64,000 nt of DNA from WHSW01 sp963821345 (GCA_963821345.1 CAWGDM010000001.1:124001-188000); one strand, 5' to 3'; counted from the first letter of the stretch, positions 32,836-44,164 are shown. Program-made: numbers and translations. The notes: generated by a model not told the origin, from the sequence alone.

Positions 32836-34128
32836 TTGCCGTCGATCCCGCGCTTTCCCCTGATCGGCGATCCGCTGCGGCGGATCCGGTTGCCCGACGA
32901 CCTCGAGGCCGCGACCACGGTCGGCGAGGAGGCCGACCCGGCATCGGTCGGACTCGAGCCGGAGCTGGTCGAACGGGTCTGGGAGGCGGGCCTCGACCTG
33001 TACCGCAGCGGGGTCCACCCCGCGCTGCAGCTGTGCCTTCGTCGCGAGGGCGAGGTGGTCCTCGACCGGGCGATCGGCCACGCGCGCGGCAACGGGCCCG
33101 CCGACGATCCCGAGACGGCCAAGGTCGCCGCGACCACCGAGACGCCGTTCTGCATCTACTCGAGCTCGAAGGCGATCACCGCGCTGGTCATCCACATGCT
33201 GCAGGATCGCGGCGCGCTCGAGATCGAAGACCGGGTCGCCGACCACATCCCCGAATACGCGCGCCACGGCAAGGGCGAGATCACGATCGCCCATGTGCTC
33301 TCCCACCGTGCCGGGGTCGCCTCGCTACCGCAGGAGGCACTCGACCTCGACCTGCTCGGCGATCGCGAGCACCTGCTCGAGCTGATCTGCGACGCGAAGC
33401 CGGCCTCGGCGCCGGGCAGGCTGCTCGCCTACCACGCGGTCTCGGGCGGCTTCATCCTCGGCGAGATCGTCCACCGGGTGACCGGGCACAGCATCCGCGA
33501 CGTGCTCGCCACCGAGATCCTCGACCCGCTCGGCTTTCGCTGGAACAACTATGGGGTCGAGGGGGCCGACGTCGACCAGGTCGGGCTCAGCTACGTCACC
33601 GGCCCGCGGATCCTGCCCCCGGTCTCGACCCTGGTCACGCGGGCGCTCGGCGCGCCGGTCGACAAGGTGATCGAGCTCTCCAACGACCCGCGCTTCCTGA
33701 CCGGCGTGGTTCCGGCGGCCAGCGTTGTGACCAACGCCAACGAGCTCTCGCGCTTCTTCGAGATCTTCCGCCGCGGCGGCGAGCTCGACGGCTTCCGGGT
33801 GATGAGCGTCGAGACGCTGCGCCGGGCGCTGACCGAGCAGTCGCGGCTCGAGATCGACCTGTCGCTGGTCTTCCCCACCCGCTTTTCCTACGGGCTGATG
33901 CTGGGCGCCAAGGTCGTCAGCCTCTACGGCCGCGACACCGACCTCGCCTTCGGCCACCTGGGCCTGATCAACATCATGGGCTGGGCCGATCCCGAGCGCG
34001 GGATCTCCGGCGGGCTGCTGACCAGCGGCAAGGCGATCCTGTACCCCGAGGTGCACCGCTTTTACGGCCTCATGCAGCGGATCGCGTCCGAGGTCCCCAA
34101 GGTCCCGGCCGCCGATCGCTATATCTAG
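32836..34128 (+). CDS. Serine hydrolase of the beta-lactamase / esterase family
   Basis: A 430-residue protein of the class C beta-lactamase-like fold (esterase EstB / DD-peptidase relatives). The S-x2-K motif is SSSK at residues 109-112 in CIYSSSKAITALVIHML, and the second motif is near YHAVSGGF (Y in place of the YxN triad). FGHLGLINIMGWADPE near the end occupies the place of the third (HxG/KTG-like) motif. The start is TTG 32836, giving PSIPRFPLIGDPLRRI; no signal peptide is seen, so it is probably cytoplasmic. The next gene, SnoaL-like, begins 5 bases downstream. An esterase rather than an antibiotic lactamase is more likely. Confidence 0.83.
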   Translation: MPSIPRFPLIGDPLRRIRLPDDLEAATTVGEEADPASVGLEPELVERVWEAGLDLYRSGVHPALQLCLRREGEVVLDRAIGHARGNGPADDPETAKVAATTETPFCIYSSSKAITALVIHMLQDRGALEIEDRVADHIPEYARHGKGEITIAHVLSHRAGVASLPQEALDLDLLGDREHLLELICDAKPASAPGRLLAYHAVSGGFILGEIVHRVTGHSIRDVLATEILDPLGFRWNNYGVEGADVDQVGLSYVTGPRILPPVSTLVTRALGAPVDKVIELSNDPRFLTGVVPAASVVTNANELSRFFEIFRRGGELDGFRVMSVETLRRALTEQSRLEIDLSLVFPTRFSYGLMLGAKVVSLYGRDTDLAFGHLGLINIMGWADPERGISGGLLTSGKAILYPEVHRFYGLMQRIASEVPKVPAADRYI

Positions 34129-34133
34129 GTGCG

Positions 34134-34532
34134 ATGCCGGTCGAGGGGGAAGCACTGATCCGTCGGGCCTACGCGGCCTTCGCCGAGCGCGACCTCGAGG
34201 CGCTGATCGAGATCTCCGACCCCGACATCGAGATCTTCACGGTGACCGGGCTGCTTGCCGGGCACAACGAGCCCTACCGGGGCTACGCCGGCCTCGCCGA
34301 CTACCTCGCCGACCTCAACGAACAATGGAAGCGGCTGGAGCTGCAGCCGCAGCACTTCCACCCGGTCGGCGAGGGCAAGGTGCTGGTCTTCGGACGGGTC
34401 CGGGCCTGGCATGGCCAGGGCTTCCTCGATTCGCAGAACGCCTGGCTGTGGACCCTGGGCGACGACCGCGTGGTCACCGTCCGGGTCTACGCCGACCCGA
34501 CCGACGCCCGCCGCGCGTTCGCGGACGAGTAG
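34134..34532 (+). CDS. SnoaL-like / nuclear transport factor 2 family protein
   Basis: A 132-residue protein with the cone-shaped alpha+beta fold of SnoaL-like polyketide cyclases and NTF2. EALIRRAYAAFAERDLEALIEISDPDIEIFT is the standard first helix pair and strand, and PYRGYAGLADYLADLNEQW and KVLVFGRVRAWHGQG follow. Catalytic residues are not evident, so the activity is unknown. It starts 5 bases after the serine hydrolase stop and is therefore co-transcribed. Confidence 0.82.
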   Translation: MPVEGEALIRRAYAAFAERDLEALIEISDPDIEIFTVTGLLAGHNEPYRGYAGLADYLADLNEQWKRLELQPQHFHPVGEGKVLVFGRVRAWHGQGFLDSQNAWLWTLGDDRVVTVRVYADPTDARRAFADE

Positions 34533-34542
34533 CTTTTAGACG

Positions 34543-34809
34543 ATGGACACGCGGGTCGAGAGGATCGTGCTGGAAACCGACCGCCACCGGATCGTCGGCG
34601 ACCTCACCCTGCCCCGCGACGGCTACCGCAGCCGCCTCTCCGACTACCTGAACCAGGGCGAGATCGAGTTCATCCCGCTGACCGAGGCGCAGATCAGCGT
34701 CATCGACGAGCCCTCGGACTCCGAGCAGCGCGCCTTCATCGCGGTCGCCCGCACCCACGTCCAGCTCGCGTATCCGGCGGCCGCCGACAACGGCGGCGGC
34801 CCCGCCTAG
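34543..34809 (+). CDS. 88-residue hypothetical protein
   Basis: A small cytoplasmic protein in line with the serine hydrolase operon (10 bases after the SnoaL-like gene). It begins MDTRVERIVLETDRHRIVGDLTLPRDGYRSRLSDYLN and has an acidic middle with IEFIPLTEAQISVID. The arrangement resembles short proteins of the DUF6812 type found in Actinobacteria, although I cannot confirm that. It has no Cys pair, signal peptide or membrane segment. Confidence 0.6.
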   Translation: MDTRVERIVLETDRHRIVGDLTLPRDGYRSRLSDYLNQGEIEFIPLTEAQISVIDEPSDSEQRAFIAVARTHVQLAYPAAADNGGGPA

Positions 34810-34810
34810 G

Positions 34811-35188
34811 GTGCCAACGAGGTTGGCGGTAACCCTGGTGACCGCCTGTGTCGCGCTGGCTGGCGCGGCCGAAGTCAACGCGGACCGGGCGCCCACGCCC
34901 AACGAGAGGCGGGCGATTGCGCGGGCGATGGACCTGCCCAGGAAATGCGCCAAGATCCGGGTCTCGACCGTGGCCAAGCGGCCTAAGTGGGCCTCGCTCT
35001 ACTGGAAGCCCGCGGCCGGCTGTGAGCCGTACGCAGCCGACGGCGTCGCCGTGCTGAAGAAGAGACAGCGCGAAGGGCGCCGCGCCCGATGGCGGCTAGT
35101 CACCGCCGGCAGCGACTTCGAGTGCCGGGGCCTCTACGACGAGGTGCCGCGCCCGGTTGCCGAGGACCTGAGTATCGCCTGTCGCTAG
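34811..35188 (+). CDS. Secreted hypothetical protein
   Basis: A 125-residue protein starting at GTG 34811, one base after the stop of the previous gene. Residues 1-24 form a signal peptide (RLAVTLVTACVALAGAAEVNA). The mature part is basic, with NERRAIARAMDLPRKCAKIRVSTV, then KWASLYWKPAAGCEPYAADGVAVL and DFECRGLYDEVPRPV, and four Cys that could form two disulfides. No known domain is recognised. It ends the plus-strand run that began with the serine hydrolase. Confidence 0.6.
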   Translation: MPTRLAVTLVTACVALAGAAEVNADRAPTPNERRAIARAMDLPRKCAKIRVSTVAKRPKWASLYWKPAAGCEPYAADGVAVLKKRQREGRRARWRLVTAGSDFECRGLYDEVPRPVAEDLSIACR

Positions 35189-35261
35189 TTCTCGCCCCAC
35201 ACTTCGCCGAACGTCCCTGACGACCCTGTATGGCCCTCAGCGCGGGACGTTCGCGTGTCGC

Positions 35262-35600
35262 CTAGGCGATCCGGTCGCCGAGCGCCGCCTCGCGATCCGG
35301 CCGCAGCAGGACGACGCCGAGCTCGTCGTCGATTGCCCCGACCACCAGGCACTCGGAGATGAACGGGCCGATCCGCTTGGGCGGGAAGTTGACCACCCCG
35401 ACCACCAGCGTGCCCTCGAGCTCCGAGCGCTCGTAGTTGGTGATCTGGGCCGAGGAGCGCTTGACCCCGATCCGGTCGCCGAAGTCGATCGTCAGCTTCC
35501 AGGCCGGCCGCCGCGCCTCGGGGAAGTCGTCGACCGCGACCACCCGCCCGACGCGCATGTCGACCGCCTCGAACTGCTCCCAGGTGATCGGCTCGCCCAC
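35262..35600 (-). CDS. csaA: tRNA-binding domain protein, CsaA-like
   Basis: A 112-residue protein made of one OB-fold tRNA-binding domain, as in CsaA, a proposed export chaperone in Bacillus. ITWEQFEAVDMRVGRVVAVDDFPEARRPAWKLTIDFGD is the conserved first half, and KRSSAQITNYERSELEGTLVVGVVNFPPKRIGPFISECLVVGA the second. The end LRPDREAALGDRIA is the usual C-terminus. It follows the alcohol dehydrogenase gene after 2 bases on the minus strand and is co-transcribed with it. Confidence 0.87.
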   Translation of the reverse strand: MGEPITWEQFEAVDMRVGRVVAVDDFPEARRPAWKLTIDFGDRIGVKRSSAQITNYERSELEGTLVVGVVNFPPKRIGPFISECLVVGAIDDELGVVLLRPDREAALGDRIA

Positions 35601-35602
35601 GG

Positions 35603-36637
35603 CTATGGCTTGAGGACGATCTTCAGCGCCTCGCGCCGGTCGTAGACCGCGTAGGCCTCAGGGGCCTCTTCGAGGCTCATGTGATGGGTGACCAGCGGGG
35701 TCGGGTCAAGGACGCCCGAGGCGAGCCGCTCGAGCACCGGGTCGACGTGCTTGATCACGTTCGCGTGCCCGGTCTTCAGGGTCAGCGCCTTGATCCAGAC
35801 GATCCCCATGTGGACATCGATCCGCTCGGCGTAGACGCCGGTCGCCGAGACCGTGCCCGCCTTGCGGGTCAGCCGGCAGGCCAGCTCGAGCGCGTCGGGA
35901 TGGCCGACGGCGTCGATCGTCGCGTCGGCGCCGCGACCCTCGGTCAGCGCCTTGACCGCCGCCCGCGGGTCCTCCTCGGTCAGGTGGACCGGCTGGGCGC
36001 CGAGCTCGCGGGCGAGCTCGAGCCGCTCGGCCACCGTGTCGACGGCGACCACGCCCCCGGCCCCCTCGGCGAGCGCCGACTGCACCGCGCAGAGCCCGAC
36101 CGGGCCGAGCCCGAGCACCGCGACCACCGAGCCGGGCTCGACCCCGCACTCGGTGACCGCGTGGTAGCCGGTCCCCATCACGTCACCGGCGAACAGGGCG
36201 ACGTCGTCGGACATCCCGTCGGGGACATGTCGCAGGGTGAGGTCGGCGTTCGGGACCAGCAGCTGGTCGGCCTGCGCGCCCTGCAGCGAGCCGAGGGTCG
36301 AGCCGTGGCCGAAGACGCGCCCGTGGTCGCACTTGTGGAAGTCGCCTCGGCGACAGAAGAAGCATTCGCCGCAGGCGGTGCAGTAGGTGCCGAGCACGCG
36401 ATCGCCGACCGCGACCTTGGTCACCCCGTCGCCGACGGCGGTCACCGTGCCGACGTACTCGTGGCCGAGGGTGAAGCCCTCCTCGATCGCCACGCGGCCG
36501 TGGTAGATGTGGAGGTCGGAGCCGCAGACGCCGCTCGCCTCGACCCGGACGATCGCCTCGCCGGGCTCCGAGAGCTCGGGCTCCGGAACCTCGTCCACCC
36601 GGACCTCGCCGAGCCCCTGGAAGGTGACCGCTCGCAT
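35603..36637 (-). CDS. Zinc-dependent alcohol dehydrogenase (MDR family)
   Basis: A 344-residue medium-chain dehydrogenase. The catalytic zinc site has the Cys of GVCGSDLHIYHG and the GHEYVG segment. The structural zinc site is C-x2-C-x2-C-x7-C (CTACGECFFCRRGDFHKC). The NAD(P) site is VVAVLGLGPVGLCAVQSALAEGA, and VVAVDTVAERLELARELGA contains an Asp after the second strand, which points to NAD. The substrate (alcohol, sugar alcohol or formaldehyde adduct) cannot be defined. It is divergent from the SDR gene over 59 bases and is followed closely by csaA. Confidence 0.88.
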   Translation of the reverse strand: MRAVTFQGLGEVRVDEVPEPELSEPGEAIVRVEASGVCGSDLHIYHGRVAIEEGFTLGHEYVGTVTAVGDGVTKVAVGDRVLGTYCTACGECFFCRRGDFHKCDHGRVFGHGSTLGSLQGAQADQLLVPNADLTLRHVPDGMSDDVALFAGDVMGTGYHAVTECGVEPGSVVAVLGLGPVGLCAVQSALAEGAGGVVAVDTVAERLELARELGAQPVHLTEEDPRAAVKALTEGRGADATIDAVGHPDALELACRLTRKAGTVSATGVYAERIDVHMGIVWIKALTLKTGHANVIKHVDPVLERLASGVLDPTPLVTHHMSLEEAPEAYAVYDRREALKIVLKP

Positions 36638-36696
36638 CGGAGCGGGACTCTAATCGCGGGCATAGACTCGCGCCTGAACCCGGCGAAGGAGTGAGG

Positions 36697-37564
36697 ATGA
36701 GCGCAGACCCCGGAGCGGTGCTGATCACCGGTTGCTCGACCGGCATCGGCCGCGAGACCGCCACCCACCTGGCGGCGCGCGGCTGGACGGTGTACGCGAC
36801 CGCCCGCCGCCCCGAGTCGATCGCCGACCTCGCCGACGCCGGCTGCCGGACGCTGGCGCTCGACGTCACCGACGAGGCCTCGATGGAGGCCGCCGTGGCC
36901 GCGGTCGAGGCCGAGCACGGCGCCGTCGGGGCGCTGGTCAACAACGCCGGCTACAGCCAGTCGGGCGCGCTCGAGACGCTGCCGATGGAGCGCCTGCGCG
37001 CCCAGTTCGAGACCAACGTCTTCGGGCTGGTGCGGATGTGCCAGCTCGTGCTGCCGGGGATGCGGGGGGCCGGCAGCGGGCGGATCGTCAACCTGAGCTC
37101 GATGGGCGGCAAGCTCGTCTTTCCGGGCGGCGGCGCCTACCACGCCACCAAGTACGCGGTCGAGGCGCTCTCGGACGCGTTGCGCTTCGAGGTCCGCGAC
37201 TTCGGCATCAGGGTGGTGATCGTCGAGCCGGGCCTGATCACGACCAACTTCGGCGAGACCGCCGCCGGCTCGCTGAGCGAGGCCGCCGGCGATCAGCCCG
37301 ACCGGGCGGACGACCCTTACGCGAGCTTCAACGCCGCGGTCGGCGCCGCCACGCGTCGGCGTCTACGAGGGACCGATGAAGCGCCTCGGCGGCGGCCCGG
37401 ACGCGGTCGCCAAGGTGATCGAGAAGGCGATCTCGGCGCGCAACCCGAAGCCGCGCTACAAGGTCACCGCCTCGGCGCACCTGGCGATCGGCCAGCGCCG
37501 GCTGCTCCCCGACCGCGCCTGGGACGCGATGATGCGCAGTCAATTCCCGAGCCCGCGAAGCTGA
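36697..37564 (+). CDS. Short-chain dehydrogenase/reductase; frame broken by one extra base near 37345
   Basis: An SDR oxidoreductase. The cofactor loop is TGCSTGIGRETA near residues 12-23, NNAGYSQSG follows, the catalytic Ser lies in NLSSMGG, and the Y-x3-K pair is in YHATKYAVEAL. The frame from ATG 36697 (ribosome binding site AAGGAG) keeps sense up to FNAAVGAAT. After one extra base it resumes as VGVYEGPMKRLGGGPDAVAKVIEKAISARNPKPRYKV and ends at 37564. The corrected length is 288 residues, normal for the classical family. The stop is directly followed by the GTG of an ABC binding protein. An assembly error is the simplest explanation. Confidence 0.82.
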
Positions 37565-39088
37565 GTGAGCGGGCGCCCGGCCTCGATCGCGCTGCTGGCC
37601 GCCGGCGCGGCGCTGTTCGCCGCCGGCTGCGGCGGCGGTGGCGCGACCGAGCCGGCCGAGGCCCCGGTCACGATCTCGCAGAGCGCGCCACCGGACCACC
37701 TCGACCCGGCGCTGGCGGCCACCCCGGCGGCCCGTGAGCCACTGTGGCTCGTCTACACGCCGCTGCTCACCTACCGCCACGCGTCCGGGGAGCGCGGCGC
37801 CGAGCTGATTCCGGGACTCGCCTCCGACCTGCCCGAGGTCTCCGACGACGGGCTCACATACACGCTCGAACTGCGCGAGGGCCTCGAATACTCCGACGGC
37901 ACCCCGGTGCGCGCCGCCGACTTCGAGCACGCGATCGACCGGGTGCGCGGGCTCGACTCGCCGGGAGCCGTGCTCTACGACCGGATCGCCGCGATCGAGA
38001 CCTCCGAGCAGAGCCGCCGGATCACGATCTCGCTGAGCGACCCCGACCCCGACTTCGCCGACGCGCTGGCGCTGACCTACGCGGCGCCGGTCCCGCAGCG
38101 CACTCCGGTTCGCGACCTCAGCGACGACCCGCCGCCCGGGGTCGGCCCGTACGAGATCACCCGGGTCGATCCCGGCGGCGGCTTCGTCCTCGCCCGCGGC
38201 GGCGGCTTCGATGAGCTCGACATCCCCGACATCCCGACCGGCAACGTCGACCAGATCACCACCAAAATCGTTCCCGGCGCCGCCCGCCAGGCCCAGGACG
38301 TGCTCGACGGCAAGCTCGATTACATGCAGGCGCGCCCGCCCGCACAACTCGAGGCGACGATCGGCGAGCAGGCCTCGGACCGGTTCGCCGACCGCCCGAT
38401 GCCGGCCACCGTCTACGCCTGGTTCGACCTCGACCGCCCCCCGTTCGACGACCCGCGCGTGCGCGAAGCGGTCGCCGCCGGTATCGACCGCGGCGCGATC
38501 GGGCGGGCGCTCGGCGGCTCGCTGGCGCCCGGCTGCGCCTTCCTCGCCCCGGGCGTCCCAGGCTATGACGAGTCGCTCGACACCGGTGACTGCCCGTTCG
38601 GCGACCCGTCGGCGCCGCCGGATCGCGCCGGCGCCCGCGAGCTGATCGACCGCGCCGGAGCCGAGGGCGCTCGGGTCACCGTGGCGGTGGTCGACCGCGA
38701 TCGGCGCGCGGCGAACGCGTACGCGGGCGAGCTGAACGCGATCGGCCTGCGAGCGGCGATCGACGACACCGGCGGCGGGCAGACCAGCCTGCGGACCGTG
38801 GCGCCGACGTTCCCACGGGCAGCCGACTTCTTCTCCTGGCTCGATCCCGAGCCGCCCGCGGCGACGGCGGTCGCCGCGCTCGAGCCGACCCCGGCGCTGG
38901 ACTCCGACAGCGATCGTTGGCGAGCCCTGGACCAGGAGCTGATCTCGCCGCCGCAGGCTCAGGTCGCGGTCGTCGGCCACCCGCAGGTCGCCACCTTCTT
39001 CTCCGAGCGCATGGACCCCGCGGGCACCGTCTTCAGCCCCGTCTATCGCAACGACTACTCGAGCTGGCAGCTGAAGGAGGGTGAGTAA
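37565..39088 (+). CDS. ABC transporter solute-binding lipoprotein (peptide type, SBP family 5), first of operon 1
   Basis: A 507-residue extracytoplasmic binding protein of the DppA/OppA type. The signal peptide ends in the lipobox FAAGC (Cys about residue 21), followed by a Gly linker. Typical family segments are LVYTPLLTY, PGLASDLPEVSDDGLTYTLELREGLEYSDGTPVRAADFEHAIDRV, and WFDLDRPPFDDPRVREAVAAGIDR. The start is GTG 37565, directly behind the SDR stop. It is followed after 118 bases by a DppC-type permease and then, unusually, by a second binding protein. The ligand is unknown; this family binds peptides, but also opines, glycosides and nickel. Confidence 0.85.
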   Translation: MSGRPASIALLAAGAALFAAGCGGGGATEPAEAPVTISQSAPPDHLDPALAATPAAREPLWLVYTPLLTYRHASGERGAELIPGLASDLPEVSDDGLTYTLELREGLEYSDGTPVRAADFEHAIDRVRGLDSPGAVLYDRIAAIETSEQSRRITISLSDPDPDFADALALTYAAPVPQRTPVRDLSDDPPPGVGPYEITRVDPGGGFVLARGGGFDELDIPDIPTGNVDQITTKIVPGAARQAQDVLDGKLDYMQARPPAQLEATIGEQASDRFADRPMPATVYAWFDLDRPPFDDPRVREAVAAGIDRGAIGRALGGSLAPGCAFLAPGVPGYDESLDTGDCPFGDPSAPPDRAGARELIDRAGAEGARVTVAVVDRDRRAANAYAGELNAIGLRAAIDDTGGGQTSLRTVAPTFPRAADFFSWLDPEPPAATAVAALEPTPALDSDSDRWRALDQELISPPQAQVAVVGHPQVATFFSERMDPAGTVFSPVYRNDYSSWQLKEGE

Positions 39089-39206
39089 CCGGCGCCGCGT
39101 TTGGGTACGGAGATTCCGCATGGATGCCCCGGACGGCCGGATTCAGGTTGCTGAGCTAGTGTTTTTCCGCGCATGAGCGAGACGCTGGACTGAGGCGGGG
39201 GAGCGC

Positions 39207-40220
39207 TTGGAGGCCGGCCAATTCCCTGAGGACCGCCCGGTACCCGTCGGTGCCGGGGCGGAGCTCACCGAAATCGACGCGGGGGCAGCGCTGCCGCGGA
39301 CCCCGTGGCAGCTGTTTTGGAGCCGCTTCCTCGAGGACAAATTCGCGATCGCGTCGCTGATCTTCATCGTCCTGCTGATCCTGGTCGCGATCTTCGCCCC
39401 GGTGGTCTGCGACATCGTCGGCGCCCCCGACCCCGACTCCCGAGACACGACCGCGCTCGACCCGGTGTTCGCCACTCCCACCGGGCCCAGCTCCGACCAC
39501 CTCTTCGGCATCGACCAGCTCGGCCGCGATGTCTTCGCCCGCACCGTCTACGGGGCGCGGGTTTCGCTGATCGTCGCCTTCGCCGCCACCTTTTTCGCCA
39601 CCGTCGCCGGAGTCTTCTTCGGCCTGATCGCCGGCTACTTCCGCGGCTGGACCGACACGCTGGTCTCGCGCACGGTCGACGTCCTGCTTGCGATCCCCTA
39701 CCTGCTGCTGGCGACCGGGATCGCCGCCGCCTGCACCCTGGCCCAGACCAGCGGCGGTGGCGGCGCCGGCTGCCTCGGCGGCCTGATCAAACCCGGGCTC
39801 ACGGTGGTGATCTTCGTGATCGCGATCACCAGCTGGACCTACATGGCGCGGATCATCCGCGGCCAGGTGCTGTCGCTGCGCGAGAAGGAGTTCATCGAGG
39901 CCGCGCGCTCGATGGGCGCCTCCAACTCGCGGATCATCTTCCGCGAGCTGCTCCCAAACCTGACCGCTCCGGTGATCGTCTACGCCTCGATCCTGATCCC
40001 GCAGGTGATCCTGTACGAGGCGGCGCTCTCGTTCCTCGGCGTCGGGGTCACCGACAAGCCGAGCTGGGGGCAGATGATCGCCGACGCCACCCCGGTGTTC
40101 AGCGACGCCTGGTGGTACATGCTCTTCCCCGGCCTCGCCCTGCTGTTCACGGTGCTCGCCTTCAACTTCATCGGCGACGCGATGCAGGACGCCCTCAACC
40201 CGCGCAAGAAGCGGAGCTAG
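39207..40220 (+). CDS. ABC transporter permease, DppC/OppC type (operon 1)
   Basis: A 337-residue inner-membrane permease with the extra N-terminal OppC helix (LFWSRFLEDKFAIASLIFIVLLILVAIFAP) and five further helices. HLFGIDQLGRDVFARTVYGARVSL is the standard OppC motif, and the EAA loop that docks the ATPase is EFIEAARSMGASNSRIIFRELLPN. SFLGVGVTDKPSWGQMIADA is also typical. The start is TTG 39207 behind GGGGGAGCGC. It lies between two binding-protein genes and far from its DppB partner at 42145, an unusual order. Confidence 0.88.
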   Translation: MEAGQFPEDRPVPVGAGAELTEIDAGAALPRTPWQLFWSRFLEDKFAIASLIFIVLLILVAIFAPVVCDIVGAPDPDSRDTTALDPVFATPTGPSSDHLFGIDQLGRDVFARTVYGARVSLIVAFAATFFATVAGVFFGLIAGYFRGWTDTLVSRTVDVLLAIPYLLLATGIAAACTLAQTSGGGGAGCLGGLIKPGLTVVIFVIAITSWTYMARIIRGQVLSLREKEFIEAARSMGASNSRIIFRELLPNLTAPVIVYASILIPQVILYEAALSFLGVGVTDKPSWGQMIADATPVFSDAWWYMLFPGLALLFTVLAFNFIGDAMQDALNPRKKRS

Positions 40221-40265
40221 ATCTTGACGACTCACCCCGTTTCCAAACAACAGAAAGGACAGACG

Positions 40266-42087
40266 ATGCGAACCAAGCTGCGATGGCTGCTTGCGCTCGG
40301 CGCCATCGTCGCTTTGGCGCTGATTGTTTCGGCGTGCGGAAGCGACAACGGCTCGAGCTCGAGCTCCGGTGGCACGAGCGCGGGCGACGAATTCGCTCCG
40401 CCGACCGAGGCACCCTCCGACGCCCAGCAGGGCGGCGACCTGACGGCGATCTCGGCCTCCGACGTCGACTACATCGACCCGGGTGCCGCGTACTACCAGT
40501 TCACCTACATGGTCACCTCCGCGACCCAGTCGCAGTTGGAGGGCTACGCGCCCGCCGACGTCGAGGAGGCGACGCCGCTGTTGGCCGTCGACCACCCGAC
40601 GGTCGTCGGACGACGGCAAGACGGTCACCTACAAGCTGCGCGACGACGTCATGTACGGGCCGCCGGTGCTGGATGAAGGTTCGAGCTGGAAGCCGCGCGC
40701 GGCCACAGCCGCCGACGTCAAGTACGCGATCGAGCGCTCGCTGCTGCCCGGCGTACCCAACGGCTACGTGCAGACGTACCTGTCCGGCGTCGAGGGCATC
40801 GACCAGGCGGTCAAGGAGGCCCAGGCCAACCCGACCGGCGGCGCCCCCGACATCAGCGGGATCACCGCCCCGGACGACACGACGCTGGTGATCAAGCTCA
40901 CCAACACGACGTCGCTGGGCGTGATCGGGGCGCTGACGCTGCCGGTGTCGGCCCCGGTTCCGGAGGACTACGCGAAGGAGTTCGACGCCGAGAACCCGTC
41001 GACCTACGGCGAGCATCAGGTCTCCTCGGGCCCGTACATGGTCGACGAGTACACGCCCAACAAGCTGATCCACCTGGTCCGGAATCCGAACTGGGAGGCG
41101 TCCGACGCCGACTTCCGGCCCGCGTACCTGGACACGATCACGTTCCAAGAGGGCTTCGCCGACACAGTGTCGGCCGGCAAGAAGATCCTCGCCGGCAGCG
41201 CCGAGGTCAACGGTGACTTCTCCGCTCCGCCAAGCGTGATCAAGCAGGCCGCGACGTCCGGTGAGACGGGCCAGCTGACGGTGACCCCGTCGGGCGGCAA
41301 CCGCTACATCGCCCTGAACACCCAGGAGCCCCCGTTCGACGACATCAACGTCCGCAAGGCGGTGATCGCGGGTACCAACCGGACGGACCTGCGCAACACG
41401 CGCGGCGGCGAACTGGTCGGGCCGGTGGCGACGCATTTCCTGCCCCCGGACTTCCCCGGCTTCGAGGAGGCCGGCGGACTCGAGGGCACCGGGCTCGACT
41501 TCCTGTCGAACCCGGACGGCGATCCCGAGGTCTCGGCCGCGTACTTCAAGAAGGCCGGGATGGAGAGCGGCAAGTGCGAGGGCTCGGATTGCGAGATCAC
41601 CATGGTCGGTGACGACTCGCCCCCGGGCTCGGACACCGCCGAGGTGTTCAGGAATCAGCTCGAGGAAATGGGCTTCACGGTCAATTTCCAGAAGGTGACT
41701 CACGACATCATGTACACGAAGTTCTGCAGCGTTCCGGCCAACGCGCCGGATGTCTGCCCGAACGTGGGCTGGCTGAAGGACTTCAACGACGGGCAGTCGA
41801 TGCTCGACCCGACGTTCAACGGGGAGAACGTGGTCCCGGAGAACAACTCCAACTGGCCACAGCTCAACGTCCCGGAGATCAACAAGGCGATCGATGACGC
41901 CGCGCTGATCGACAACCTGGACGAGCGCAACCAGGCGTGGGGCGACGTCGACACGCAGATCACCGAGCAGGCCCCGGCGGTTCCGTGGGTCTGGGACAAC
42001 CAGGCGAATATCGCCTCAGCCGACGTGGCGGGCGTGATCAACAAGTTCAACGCGAACTGGGATCTCGCCTTCACGTCCCTGAAGTAG
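40266..42087 (+). CDS. ABC transporter solute-binding lipoprotein, second of operon 1; frame broken near 40609
   Basis: A DppA/OppA-type binding protein, 606 residues after correction. The signal peptide ends at the lipobox VSAC (Cys about residue 25) and is followed by a Ser-rich linker. ATG 40266 has AAAGGA upstream. The frame reads TPLLAVDHPTV, then is shifted by an extra G in GTCGTCGG, and continues as SDDGKTVTYKLRDDVMYGPP to TAG 42087. YIALNTQEPPFDDINVRKAVIAGTNR is the family motif. The break is in one position only and both sides are well conserved, so the gene is probably intact in the organism. It ends 57 bases before the DppB permease, with a strong hairpin in the gap. Confidence 0.8.
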
Positions 42088-42090
42088 TTC

Positions 42091-42130
42091 GAGAGGGGAC
42101 CCGCCGCCTCGCGCGGCGGGTCCCGCTCTC
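42091..42130 (+). terminator. Strong intercistronic hairpin between binding-protein and permease genes (operon 1)
   Basis: GGGACCCGCCGC (42096-42107) pairs perfectly with GCGGCGGGTCCC (42113-42124) over a 5-base loop. GAGAG and CTCTC extend the stem after a one-base bulge. It begins 4 bases after the stop codon. With no T-tract it probably stabilises the upstream mRNA or partly stops transcription, so that binding protein exceeds permease. Confidence 0.6.
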
Positions 42131-42144
42131 AACCCCACCCGACG

Positions 42145-43136
<992 letters not shown>

Positions 43137-43140
<4 letters not shown>

Positions 43141-44164
43141 GCGAGCCGCTGCTCCAGGTCGAGGACCTCGAGGTCAACTTCGACACCGACGAGGGCGTCG
43201 TCAAGGCCGTCGACGGAGTCTCGTTCACGGTCGAGCGCGGCGAGATGCTGGGCATCGTCGGCGAGTCGGGATCGGGCAAGAGCGTCGCCAACATGACCAT
43301 CCTCGGGCTCACCCGGGCGCCGAACGCGCGGATCTCCGGGCGGATCATGTTCGAGGGCCAGGACCTGATCGAGCTCGACGACGAGGCCCTGCAGGAGATC
43401 CGCGGCAGCCAGATCTCGATGATCTTCCAGGACCCGCTCTCGTCGCTGCATCCGTTCTTCAAGGTCGGCAGCCAGCTGGTCGAGGCGATCCAGGTGCACC
43501 AGGAGCTCGACGACAACGCGGCGATGGCGCGCGCGGTCGAGCTGCTCGGCCTGGTCGGGATCCCGGACGCCGAGCGGCGCGCGGGCGAGTACCCGCACGA
43601 GTTCTCCGGCGGGATGCGCCAGCGGGCGATGATCGCGATGGCGCTCACCAACGACCCGAAGCTGCTGATCGCCGACGAGCCGACGACGGCGCTCGACGTC
43701 ACCACCCAGGCGCAGATCCTGAGGCTGATCGAGCGCCTGCGCCAGGAGTTCGGGATGGCGGTGATCATGATCACCCACGACCTCGGGGTGATCGCCGAGG
43801 TCTCCGACCGGGTGCAGGTGATGTACGCGGGCCAGGTGGTCGAGTCAGGGACCCTGGACCAGATCTTCTACGACCCCCAGCACCCCTACACCTGGGGCCT
43901 GCTCGGCTCGCTGACGCGGATCGACAAGCCGCGGACGGCGCGGCTGGCGCAGATCGGCGGCCAGCCGCCGTCGCTGATCTCGCTCTCCGGCTGCCACTTC
44001 CGCGACCGCTGCCCACACGTCTTCGACCGCTGCACGCAGATGCCGCCGCTGGAGGAGCGGATCACCGAGCGCGGACACACCGACCGCTGCTGGCTGCCGC
44101 CCGAGCAGAAGCAGACGCTGCGGGTGCTGTCGTCGGGCGAGATCGGGCTCGAGGAGCCGGCGGC